DNA from: Armillaria gallica
Lineage: Eukaryota > Basidiomycota > Agaricomycetes > Agaricales > Physalacriaceae
Assembly: GCA_037576215.1 (NCBI GenBank)
Contig: JBANDB010000014.1
Coordinates: forward strand, 248,001-312,000
DNA: 64,000 nt
Reading direction: 5' to 3'
Positions 9,981-21,735 of the stretch are shown piece by piece. The notes under the pieces were generated by a model. It did not search any database and was not told the DNA's origin. It was given only the letters and a program-made list of their open reading frames with translations. How positions within the stretch are numbered: position 1 is the stretch's first letter; the number at the start of each line of letters is the position of its first letter. The position numbers were made by a program, and so were the translations under genes.

Positions 9981-11519
9981 GGGGTTGTAAGACACGGGCT
10001 TTGGGGAAGGTCATGGTTATTACATACGAGTCCCGGGTCACTGGGTGCCGATCGGCTTGATTAATGTACGAATCATGCCGGGTTTCAGTAGGCCTGGATT
10101 TGAAAGATCCCTTTTCGTCTTTTCTCTTTCCGGCGTCGCGACAAACCGTAGTGGTGGTTGAGAAGAAAATTGAGAATGGTTAGGGGCAGGAACCGATCCA
10201 GGGAGGTAGATAAATTTCCGACGTTGTTCCGACGTTCATCACTTACAACTAGTCGGTGAGGGCCAACACATCCGTGTGGCAGGTCCGAGTCCTATGTTTT
10301 TGTTTCTCAATTAGACTTGATTATAACCCAACAGTTTGAACCAGGACTCAAATATCAGGTAATAAAGATTCCTTCCATGACTTGAGTTCTGCCAGAGAAC
10401 AGGAGTTGCCGATTTAGTCCAAACATATCTGCCCAGTTCTGCGCAGGTTCATGCTTTAAAGGAATCAATTACTGCGCTGAGTGTGCTCTTCTTCGTGAGG
10501 CAATCTGGGTCATGAGCGGAGCTCCAAATCGAGCACTAGAGAGGGATCAGTATGAACGAAGGGTAGGCTGACTGCTGTGATATACGAACCAGTCGACGAG
10601 GATGTCGAGCTTGCCGTTGATTCTGTCGAGGCGCTTGACACCAGCATTGACATTGTCTGCACCGATACATCCATCCAAGAGAAGTGGAATGTGGCCATAC
10701 TATTCAAAATCAAGTTGTCGGAAAGGTCACTAGTGACGGTGATCCAGAACATATCTCCTTAATAGATGAATGTTCATGAAACACATCATAGGCGAGTAGT
10801 CGAGAGGCTAACCTTGCTTGCTCGAATGAGCGTTCCATCAATCTGTGAATTTGCCAACGCAGTGACACTTCCAAAGCAATCGGGATCAATGCCTCTCCAT
10901 TGGCGACGAAGTCACTTGACCACATGAGCTAGTGAAAGGGTTAGTAACAGTGAGCAGGAACCAGAAGAGAATAACATGGCGACCGAGAGAGTACGATGAA
11001 GATTCGTACTTTATACCTGCTTTCAAGTGTGTATAAGTACTGAGTACCTCAGGACGTCGTGGTGACACTAATGCTGAGCACCTTCAGTGAAAATCCATTA
11101 GTAATGTAGACATGGGAAAAACAACAACGTACTTCTTTAGACCTCTGTCTCAACTGTCGGATGACAAGGCATTAGACAGGGTTTCTGTTCCTTCTACAGT
11201 TAGCTGGTCTGGCCTAATCTGCAAGTAGACCCAGTCCGACATTCCCTCGGTTTCCTCCGTGTGGAGAACTTGCGAGAATGGTTAGAATCAGTGCGATATG
11301 TCATTGGCATTCGGTCCTGCATGCATGGGATTAGAGTTCCATTGTCTATTTCACATCATCGTGATGGCAAACCATTTCATGTAGGGTCGAAACGCAACCG
11401 AGTCTCCGCTCACATGAGTGTCGAAGGTTATAGGAAGATGCTGCGGGTGGCAGTGCACATGTTGTGGTCATGTTAGCGGATAGAAGGATGTACAGGATGA
11501 GGACGCGGCGCGCGCAGGA
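9981..11519. other. Intergenic with unassigned fragments
   Basis: No complete gene is supported. Minus-strand open stretches at 10,510-10,752 and 10,720-10,925 (containing ANGEALIPIALEVSLRW) look protein-like and may be exons of a degraded gene, but I do not recognise the family. They lie just past the 3' end of the Cch1 remnant and do not match the pore or S6 segments expected next in a Cch1 channel. Confidence 0.35.
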
Positions 11520-13206
11520 GTGTGGAGCACGGGTGATAAACATTCACGAAGGCATTGAACAAGTTCGCAAAGTTCACTGTCTCGTCTGAGTTATAATCTC
11601 CGTGTAGTAGTTGGACCAATACAAGGGCAGCGATGTAATTGATCAAGATCAACAACAGCGTCATGTTTAGTAAACCGTACATGTTTCCAGAGACAGTCAA
11701 CTGTTAGCGATATCATTAGTGGACGTAACTCACAATTCCATTCCCAAGCAATTGTACCAAAAGGGGCCGCATCCTGGGAACCTCCGAGATCACTCTGTAA
11801 AATCGCATTAGCTGCAAGATAATCATCCAGGGATCGGCGGCGGAGTTGCGGATCACAGGTATCTGGATGATGCTCGTTCCAATAGCCAGGAAGGTCCAGA
11901 TTATTCTGTGTTTCCTTGAAAAAGCTTTGCCAATCGTGGAGGGAAGCCAAGATGCGTAGTATGATCTCTAGGTCGAAAACCAATGTAATCGCTAGTTCCC
12001 CGTAGTACATGACCATTTCGTGCACTTCGGAAACGTTCACAGTTCGCATCGCTCGCAACGCTAGGGAGACCAGGGCAAGAAATACCCAGAAATATTGTGT
12101 ATGCTTGTAGATTACTTCGGTGATATTTTTATGTAGGACCTGGTGACTATCTCTAGCGGGCCAACCATCATCTTGCCCATCAGTGAGCTGTTCCGTTCTG
12201 GGACTAATTTTAGCACCCTTTGATAAGAAGTGGGGCGAATCTTAACGTACGTTCCAGCGCCAAAAGCACTTGTCTTTTTAGGTGTTGGTAATAACAGCGA
12301 CGAATAGACTGATGAGCCAGAAGTTGAGGATGATGACGTATATAATGAAGAACAAGCACGATATGAAGAACTCTGAGTCAATCATTGAATACATCAGAGG
12401 TGACCACTAGCGGCTGAAGTTAGAACAATGAGCAATCTTTGGGAAACGACGGTACATACTCCATTGGCTGAAGCGACGATAATGACTTGCAGGGTCGCAT
12501 AGTACATCGTATCGAAACTTTCCATGTTGTTCTGTGGGTTATCTTGCTCCTAAAAAGACCATAAATACATCGCGCACGAGCGAAAAGGAAGACAGGACCA
12601 TACTGGACAAACTTGCCCTATAGGACATATGTAACCTTTACTTGTCGTTCCGGGTGTACCATCCAGCCGGATGTAGGTGGTGACATTGAGAGTATCTGGA
12701 TTTCATCTTCGCCAAGTGTCGGACTTAGGTAACAGGCTCTCCAAAGAGAGCCTTTGAAAGCTTGGACACCAATGATACTAGCAATCACATCAGAAAGTTT
12801 AGATGGAAACAGATACAATGATGGCTCACGAAAAGAGGATCATAGCAAACAGAACAAAGTAAGCGACACTTGCTAGTAGGGGCCATGCCGTTTTCAGTGA
12901 ATGCATGATGGTCTACGGAATCAAATTAACTGAGTTTGGATCATTCAAGGAACCAAAGGACTCACAGTAGTGCCAGACATGACCGTCGAGAGCCTCGCTG
13001 TCCGAATAACTCATTGCCCGAAAAATGCCAATGCACTCAGAACCATGTTCAACGCCAGTCAACACCAGTATGAATGATGTCCAAAAGCTGATTATGGCCA
13101 CAAAATCTATCTGACACCAACTGTGACATAGATATGGGATGTTCCTGTACGTCTTGTCATGAGCCTGTTTAAGACTGAGCCAAAAAGGCAGTAGAACATA
13201 GCCCAA
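11520..13206 (-). pseudogene. CCH1: Cch1-type voltage-gated calcium channel fragment
   Basis: A partial, broken copy of the fungal plasma-membrane calcium channel Cch1. In order on the minus strand are YVLLPFWLSLKQAHDKTYR and RIDFVAI-like S2-S3 sequence, FRAMS, the domain I segment with GVQAFKGS and LSPTLGEDEIQ, NNMESFDTMYYATLQV, and the S6 segment [15 protein letters not shown]. Domain II follows with TVNVSEVHEMVMYYGELA, RILASLHDWQSFF, NMYGLLNMTLLLILINY and FANLFNAF. The match then stops abruptly near 11,530, before the second pore. Breaks include a deletion after the first S6 (ITNT followed by a stop, then KKTSAFGAG in another frame) and a frameshift after NNLDL. A functional Cch1 is about 2,000 residues with four domains; this holds parts of two. 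Confidence 0.8.
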
Positions 13207-14796
13207 TTTGGCAGACGAATGGAACGGGTTGACCGGGGAGGTGTATGCAAAAGTGTCCTGACCTTGAGCGCTTGAGCATTAAAGACTGCGCCTCAGTGCA
13301 GGGTGATTGAGGTCCTTGGTAATGCTCGACCAAGACGCTTCATCTTGATGGTACACATCCACAGCGTTTCCGAATCTTCCAGATCACTCTGTTCTCCATT
13401 GTCGTCCTCCGTCGTTGGTCTTTAAAATCCATCTGCACTTGTCGCCGACACGGAGCTCGCACGTGCCACACTGGCCAGCTTTCTCCACCGCCCTGCTAGG
13501 CCTCTTGATATTCTTGGACTCCTTGCTTTTCCACTTCCCCCGTCACCATTCAAGTGGCTTCCTTCACTGGCCGCAGTCTGAGTTGATCCTCGCAGTGTGT
13601 CTTTGAGGACAATACCGCGTTTGTCACCGTCTCATGGTCCAGACGTATGTTATGGCTCCGTAACCATTAAACACTTCTGGCAAACGACGTGCAGAGCTGG
13701 CAGACAGATTCTGAACATGCCTTGTGTTGGTGTCGCGTTTGGCGTGGGATTGAACAGTGTCAGCCAAAGACGTGAATAAGGTGACAAGGGTGGAGTAAGC
13801 TGCAGAGTTTGGCGGTGATATCGACAACAGAAGCTGGATATCAAGCGTAGCCAAAAGCAAGACTTCCCGGGGAACATTGGCAGTGGCTGTTGCCCTCCTT
13901 CTCTGCTAGTGGTAGATCGACAGGTCTTCATGGAGAGGTGGGTGGGAGCGAGCGAGGGGCAGAGCTGCAGACAGGTTCTGGGATTGGTCGCATTTGGCAT
14001 GGGATCGAACAGCGTCAGATCCTTGGGTTTTCACTTGAACATCTTCCCAAACAAGTTCGTTTAGGCATTGTCCTTGCTCGTGGCAGATGGAGTATGTGAT
14101 GCTTGATGGGTAGTAGATTTCCCAATTTCAGGGTGGATTTGGTCGTCAGTTCAATGTCCCGAGTTTCAAAGTATCAAGGACTTTACTGAGGCCACTGTAC
14201 AGCAAAGGAATCAAAAAGAGACTATAAATACTGATAGTATAGAAGATGCACCCAATCTTGTCCCAGCCTACCACCCTTTTCGACAGTTCCAAGAGACAAT
14301 CCCCCTACTCTTCCTCGAGGAGACCTGAGAGAAACCGGGTTTCCCGGACTGAAAAGGTCCGACATAAGTACATGCTGCTAGGACAGGCAATAATGACAAT
14401 ATTAAATTGTATTATTTAAATAGACCGAAAAGAAAACAGGGAATAAGAAATAAAGAAAGCAAGTGCAATAAAACTCGAACTCAACAAAGATGAAAATTGG
14501 GACCAGTGTCAGTGCGACAGGAGGCAAAGCGATGGCAGCAAGTGAGTCAGAGCGAGGATGGTCAGGAAGCAAGTTGGAAAAGAACGGGGAAGAATGATGG
14601 GAATAGATGGGGAACGAATAGAAATAATTCCCACGGTATCGACTCTGGCAATGTCCATTAAGGTTTGATACCACGAATAGATTATTTTCCCACAATCAGT
14701 TCAGGACAGCATAATAACCGAGTATCCTATATACATAGGACTCGGAAAAGCCTACTACTTACCCTTCAAGTATTTACAGAATCCAGCTCTTCTACA
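13207..14796. other. Intergenic with an imperfect direct repeat
   Basis: No gene is supported. Two related stretches of about 65 bp lie at about 13,692-13,765 and 13,958-14,022, sharing GCAGAGCTG, CAGACAG and a TTTGGC-TGGGAT-GAACAG core. Around 13,430-13,600 there is an open plus-strand stretch of uncertain origin. An AT-rich tract occupies 14,400-14,480. Confidence 0.35.
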
Positions 14797-14930
14797 GCTA
14801 TTTTCAGTGTTTCCTCAGTATCCTATCCTAATTCTAGCATCCTTCATCCTTCAATCCACCACTTATTTGCCCACTCATCAATGATTGATCAGCATAATAA
14901 CTCAAACATTCCCTATGACATTGTGGTCAC

Positions 14931-17900
14931 TTACATCTTCTTGGCTATGCCAGGGTAGTAACTGACGCAAGCGACTGTGCCAGGTCCTCTGAGTTTGAGA
15001 AATAGGTGGAGCATCTGGGGATACAATATCTGCAGCCTCAGAATGTTCACTGTGAGTGGGACTATTCCTCTAATGTCAGTAGTAAGTATTATTTCAACCA
15101 TCAGAGCAATTAAACACTTGCCAGTTCATCATCCAGTTCACCTGCAAAAAACTGATTCAAGACCTCAATTGCAAAACCAATATACTCCCTTTGGCCTGCT
15201 ATTTTTTCCTCTGACAAAGCAATTCGTGAAATTCCATGAACATAAGCCTGCTGATAGAAGAAGTCCATGCCATCCTCTTCAAGCAACTTTTGAAGCCTTC
15301 TGCGACATTCACCCCATGCAGGATGATCCTGCTTAATCTGGACAAGTGACAGAATATTCTTCTTGATTTGCATTTTGTGGTCACTGTCAAAATAACTGAA
15401 ATTCCCAACAGCCAGAATAAAGCAAACATTGAGAAGAATGTCAGGTGTGTGGAGATCCTTGATATGTTCCTGTATGACTGAATCTTCAAGACAGGATTTT
15501 AGGTGATGTCCAAATGAGGAGAGCCTTGAGAGATAGGATTTAATGATTTCTGTCGACCAGTATTGATATCTATGATGTCTAAAATACTCCAAGCATTGCA
15601 AGGCATGAAACACACTGTACACTGTTGGGCTCCCTTCATGAAGGCACATGGCTATGATTTCACCTGCCCATTGGGAAACAGAGGTTTGGGAATTGTAATG
15701 ATCAAACATCAGATTGACAACCACCTCTAGAGATTTATGTGACATGGCATGCCTGTGTATGCATATGAACAAGCCTAGAGTAAATACATAAAGCATTAAT
15801 ATGCAGAGTAGTATCTGCTTCTGATGGTATGGATTTCAATGTGTCTGTAATGAAGTGTTCAATGACATTAAACACAGCAGTGTTTGTCATCAGAAGAAGA
15901 AAATCATAGTTTGAAATGCTATCAAAGACTATGGAAAGAGCTTTGACTTCCACTGCAGCAGGCTCTACTTGTTTTTTCAAGGCAAGTCTTGAGATAAGAA
16001 ATTCAGCAAACATCAGAAGAATCCTCAGTGATGGAGAGATAGAGGGAACATTTGAGGTGTACAAATACAGCAAACACCTCTAGGAGATAGGTTGTCATGT
16101 CTGTGAATATATATTGGTGAATAGCAGCATAGAATGTTATGGCTTTATCACTTGATTGGGCAATGTCCTTTGCAGAGTCAGATTCATCCTCTTGATGAGG
16201 ATACTTAAATGCAGGAAGAACTGCCATACATAGATCTATTGCAAAAGAATCATTGGCAATGTCCACAGGAAAGTCTTCTTGCAGTGAGACTGCATCTCTA
16301 ATGAGATTGATCCAGACCAAGGATGAAAACACCATGACTCATTACTAGAGTGTGACATGGCTTCATTATGGGCAAATTTTTTGATAAATGAATATCTATC
16401 ATCGATTTCCAAACAGATCAAGATCTATTGAGGCCTCAACATGTGGTGAAAGCACATATGGCATCTCTGGGAGGTGAATTAAAAAGGCATCTTATTACAG
16501 AAAACTAGCTTGCAGCGTAATAACCGCTCAAGCTTGGTCTCTAAGCCAGCCACTGGTGTTTGAGGAAAGGTTGAAAGACACTGCTTTAACAATTGCTCCA
16601 TTAAGCCAACATCATTGAACAGCTCTTTAGCTTTGTTCTGCAATGTTGGATGCATACCACCAATAGCCTGAAGAGCAATACTCTGGACAGTGGGGTTTGA
16701 TGATATGGAGAAGAGCCAATGCAGGGCCTCAACAGATAATTCACCTGATACCAGCTGTACTGCCTCCAACTCCAACTCTTTCAGATCCTTCCATTTTGCA
16801 GCATTGGAAGTAGACTGGTGGACTTGGAAATGCTGGACATACTGCATGACATAGCCATACAAGACATGTAGTAGGTCACACAGTGAGGTCTGATAAGGGC
16901 ATTGGGGGAAAAAAAGAGGGAGAATGTGTGCCATCAAGTAGGCCATATATGCAGCAACTGTGACCATGCCAACAACCCATGCAATGGAATCTCGCAGGGG
17001 ACCAAGGAAGATCACAAGGCCAACAAAGAAGATAGCAAGGGCAGTGTGCATAAGAACAGGGAGTAACCCAATGATAACAAGAACACGCCATTTCTGCAGT
17101 CCTGCAAATCGGAACTGTTGCAGAAGGCACCGCTCACAAGGTGTCCCAGAAGGTAGGGCAATATAATGATGGAGCCATTGCTTGACCAGCACTGAGACGA
17201 GTGCTGTTGTGAGGCTCAATGCAAGACTGGTGAACCAAAGCCCATTTACCCAGACACTAGTGGTCGATGCAATGAAAGTAATGTTGGGATTAAGGGGGGA
17301 AGGAGCGACAGTATCCAGGGAAGCGCCACTTGCAATAGCGCGCTGGATATTGATCATCTCAAAGAGTAGATTGGCAGACATCTCTGTGAAGTCTGCTTGT
17401 AAACTCTGAGATGTTTGTGCGACGAAAGTTGTGACAACAGCCGAGAATAGACCCGCCTGGTACACAGAGATGAGTAAGGAGACAAACAGACCATGGGAAA
17501 CATACGAAAACGAGAAGAACATCGACACCATCTCTTGACTCTTCAACCATATTCGCAGTATGTATTGCGCGCTCGTCAACGCAGGTTCGAAATACCCTAG
17601 CGTTTGGTCCCATCTCTTCACCATACGCATCTTCCGGATACTTTTCTTCGTAGTTGAAGGGATCGTTGCCTGATGAATTTCGATGAGAACGATTTCATCA
17701 GTACATAGCGATAATTTACCTTTGGGAGGCCGGTAAGGAGCAGATCCTTTCAATCCAAATCTCTTCCTCGACTTGGCAGGATTAACATATTCGGCATACG
17801 GTTGTGCTGGAGCAGCGACGTCGTCTTCCTCATCGAGGTTACCCGTGCCTTCGATGTTCATGGCTTCTGGTTTGGCGACCGTTGGTCCTTCAGAATTGTC

Positions 17901-17981
17901 GGGATGGGCGGAGGATGGTGTCGAGATGGTGGGTGTTAGAAGCAACGAGGAGTCTGCCCCACAGGTGCGTGTCGAACACAT
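14931..17981 (-). pseudogene. DUF6535-type membrane protein, copy B (broken)
   Basis: Twin of copy A. Exons 17981-17720, 17669-17506 and the start of exon 3 from 17456 are intact and keep the N-terminus, the AGLFSAVVTTF signature and the four membrane segments. At about 16,480 a two-base loss relative to copy A makes a TAA and shifts the frame. More frame changes follow near 16,320-16,420, 16,040 and 15,780. The very C-terminus is readable again to GELDDEL. There the splice donor that is GTAAGT in copy A has become GCAAGT. The last exon (15,014 to 14,931) ends earlier than in copy A. A truncated product of about 460-500 residues is the most it could make. Confidence 0.8.
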
Positions 17982-20900
17982 TATCACATGATCTAGCCCC
18001 GTGCAGGATCAAGACGTCATGCCGAAGAAGGCATTTCTCCGCAGCAGAGAAAAGATGTTGCCAGCAGCGATGCCATCTAGTGCGAATCAGGAATCCTGTA
18101 TCGAAGAAATGAGGCGATATCACTCACTTCTCCACGGTCCGTTACCATTAAAGGAACTCCCTCGCCAGATCCTTCCTACTACAATGTTGTTGTGATTGCC
18201 CGTTAACGTTAAATTGAATGATTCGACGATGAAGGGTCGTGTAGCTGAGTGCTGAGCCTATGTCGCAGATGTAGATATAGGGAAGTTCTGAGAAATACCA
18301 GCGTGGGTCCGAATCAGGAACACTTAATTTCGGTCTAACGTCGCCCCTATATAAGAATCAGAATGGATCCTCATTGTCGCTTGACTGGTAGCCTTACCCT
18401 CCCATTACCCGCTCATTTTGGAGTTTGAATACTGGAAGACGAGGATGCCGAGTGGTGCTAGGACCGTCAGCACCACAAAAAGAACCAACAGAACGACGTA
18501 ATCGGATGCCAGAAACCACTTGTCGGGTCCCACCTCGCCCCCATGACCTTGCAATAGTGCACTAGACGCACGCGTTCGGAGAGTCTGCATCCCACCAACG
18601 CGTGTCATTCAGATTCCACCCACCCTCGTCACTCCGAGCTGCGCCCTTCCCACAGATTTGGACATTGCTTGTCAATAGTACCTTGCAGGTTAACGATCAA
18701 TGCCGATATGCAAGTGGAGGTCGTGCAAGGTGAGACTGACATCGAGGACAATGTCGGACATAGACGATGAAGTCTCCGAAGAAATCGCACCGCCATCATG
18801 GTCGATAGGCCTTCTGCGAACATGCGTTCCCCAACAAGAATAGCAAAGCACGACATTAAAAGAACCAGCTCCCGTTTCATGAGCTTAAGAATGGGTCTTC
18901 AAGAATTGTAGGGCATTCTGGAGATAACGGTGACTCGAGATTTGCGTCGTGATATTTGCTCGTGAGAGAGGGCAGGACAGAGGAATTGCACGTAGAAAAG
19001 CTGCGGAAAGACGCGGGGATTTCAACTGTGGACGAGCCAACTCTGTGAACCTGGCAATTCGGCAAAGATTGGCCTACGGAAAACCGTACTTGGGATGGGA
19101 CCTTCTAAAGTTTAAATTCTTTTGAAAGAATTACCCGAAAGACGCGAGGGAGATAGAAACTTGAGCTTGCATAATGGTGGTTAAAGCAAGACAAGTCGTT
19201 GACATCAAGCCGAACATTCCCGGACAACGCCGCTTGTAGACGACTCACCATTGGAAGCTTCTTCACGCATACTTCATTGTAAATTGTGCTACTCAGATGT
19301 CGGTAAAACGTGATAAATACAAGTTTCTTCTATGTGCTTGACATGCATGTAATAATCATACTGTTTGCCAAGTGGACGTCTCATAGCGGCGCGGAAGCAC
19401 GTCCTGGATGTTCCCCCGGCGCGCGAGTGGGTTTCCGGCCACGCAAATTCCTTACTCCCACAAGTATTCAACATCTCCCAATAGAGTATCGTCTTGTCGT
19501 CGCGCCTATCTCGAGAGCCCCGGTAGCCAAGCATCGAATCCTTGAAAGAAAATGTTCTCCGGGAGCCTAATCGTGCATTAGCAGGATTTCCGAAGAGACA
19601 GACGACATATAGGCTTACAATATAGAGTAATGCACTTGAGACGTTACGCGTTACGGCTGCTACATAGGTGAAGTCCGAATCCGTCGCATACCAACGAGAA
19701 GTGACGCGTAGGTGCCCATCATGCTAAAGAGAAGGAACTGTTAGTGAAACAGCGCCTAACGATGAAGGAAGGCCTCCCCAGCAAGGGGAGCTTGCTGAGA
19801 AGAACGTTTGCTGCTCGTGGAACCAAGGTCACAGATGTCGCCAAAGAACTAATACAACGACCGCGTCGATGAGTTCTGCCAAAACCGGGGCACCCTACAG
19901 CTAGTCGTCGAACACGTCGAGAAGGATTATTCAGAGAGCGAAAGAAACAGTGCTGGAATAACAGATCTGCAGGTGAAAAAAGTTCAGATCGGAAACGTTG
20001 GCCACAGACCTTGAGGAAATAGACGCCCTGCTTGAGTTCGCTATCCAAAAAGCCCATGCGGCCTGCCAAGAGTACCAGAAGATTAACACCCCCGCTATTA
20101 CATCGCAGGCGATACGGGCTTCGAGTCCAATCTTGAATCTAGACACTGGCAAAGCTTTGAGAAGATAGAATCAGTGTCGTACGGCATCGAGAGGTCGTGG
20201 TTGTTGGCGTAGGCGAGAGACATCTTTAGGCACGGATGTCAAGTACTGTGATAGGTTGATCTGAGTTACGCGTAATACACTACCAAGACAAATGACGAAC
20301 ATACACAGATCTGTCGGAGGAAGAAAGTCATGTTGAAGAGCGAGGACGCAGATGAGATTCGATGGTAGCGGACATGTTCGAATACAAATTCTGGGCAAGC
20401 GTCGATACTCCGTCCCTGGTGCAACAACCGTGATCCAACTGGGAGGATGTTTCCAACGAGGGTAGGCTATCTGCGAGTGATGCGCAATGGTCGTCAAGGG
20501 AATTGATAGTCGCGCCAACGTGGGCGAATTTCGTGCTAGGTAAGAGTGAACACGGCTGGATGCGTATAAAGAAAGGGTGACATACCATCCAGAATAGGCT
20601 CTTCACCTGTTCGACACTCCATTCCCTCCGAGTTCGTCATTACCCGCCGTTTTTGCACCAAACCCGTACTCCAAGATGAGAAGGAGAATGTCGTAGAGAC
20701 GACACGGATGCAGGATCGGTACGAGAAGATCAGCAAGCAACGGAGCCATACTTCTCGGCGAAGGTACTTGCACTATGTGTGCACCTAGGCAGTTCTCATC
20801 CCTGTCTCCAGAGCCCAATCTTCCACATAAAGCCGACGACCACAGTTATTCATCTGGTCGGTGTACGTCCGTCGCGGAAAATTGACCTTGGTCTCGAGGG

Positions 20901-21557
20901 TTTGGCGATGGTCATGAAAGGTCAAAAGTGCATAGAGGAAGAAAGTGGCCGTGAATCTCAAATTCGATATAATGTGGGAAAGGTGCAAATTGTTGAAGGA
21001 AATGCAAAGAGATCGTAGTTAGAAGCAGTGACGTCGCTGTGCAAGCCAAACAGACGCCCGCCATTTGCTTTGATCGTCTCCTCTGAAATATCATCTCCTT
21101 TGGCTTCCCATCACATCCCGATCTATATCCTCTTTCTCTCTCTCTCTACGCGTCAAGCAGCGTCAGCGCTACGAAATCTATACACGGTTTCAACATGCAC
21201 TCCGAGTCCGACAAGAACCGTTTATTTGTACACGGCCTTTCGAAGACGCGTCCCTGCACGGATACGCATACATCATCGTGGACGCACGCCTCAGCGCAGG
21301 AATTGGTTTCTGAGGAGATTGGTGTGGTGGGAGGCGTGCGATACAGTGCACCCTATTCTCCAACCAACCTCTTTCCATATGCCGTCTACGTCGGGGCCAC
21401 ATGCGCGTAGTCTTCGACAATCACAGCCTTGCCTGACTCCAACGACGGCTTCCATGGCTCGTCTCGGTAAAAAGTACCTCTTTCAGACGACAGGGAGAAG
21501 GTGATCCGCAAGCCTGGTGTCGTCTAACCATGCATCACCCCTCTATTTTTCACCGCC
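17982..21557. other. Decayed flank of duplication unit 2, no convincing gene
   Basis: Matches 3,130-6,689. The best-looking ORF is 18,405-18,608 on the minus strand. It encodes a peptide of 67 residues with one strong hydrophobic segment (VVLLVLFVVLTVLAPLGILVF), but its twin in unit 1 has a stop. Minus-strand fragments near 19,700-20,150 contain CDVIAGVLIFWYSWQ and resemble part of a multi-pass membrane protein, again with disrupted frames. A CT microsatellite lies at about 21,135-21,147. Confidence 0.45.
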
Positions 21558-21735
21558 ATGGCCCTCACACCGCTCGCATCCCGTCTCTCGCGCCGTCACT
21601 TTTCCCGCACGACACGCCGCTTCGGCCACTACCTCGATGCCGACTTTCACATCCGTCCCTTCCCTTCACACTCTGTACCTTAGTGACCACCGCAGAAGGA
21701 CGCATCGTTCTCGTCGATTTTTACGCAGAGTAAGC
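21558..21735 (+). pseudogene. Thioredoxin pseudogene, 5' fragment
   Basis: The sequence starts ATGGCCCTC and reads as a mitochondrial-type leader rich in Arg and Ser (PLASRLSRRHFSR, then RRFGHYLDADFHIRP). After a stop it continues as VTTAEGRIVLVDFYAE, the thioredoxin strand that should run into WCGPC. It breaks off exactly there with TAA. The remaining two thirds, seen in the unit 1 copy at 6,690-7,181, are absent. The opposite strand of this fragment serves as the end of DUF6535 copy C. Confidence 0.75.

Larger units (their letters stand above)
14797..21735. repeat. Segmental duplication, unit 2
   Basis: Direct repeat of 1-6,840, carrying DUF6535 copy B, the same decayed flank and the first part of the thioredoxin remnant. 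It stops inside the thioredoxin sequence, just before the active-site codons. There it abuts the 3' end of DUF6535 copy C, whereas unit 1 continues through the rest of the thioredoxin. The junction therefore marks a breakpoint. Confidence 0.9.
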
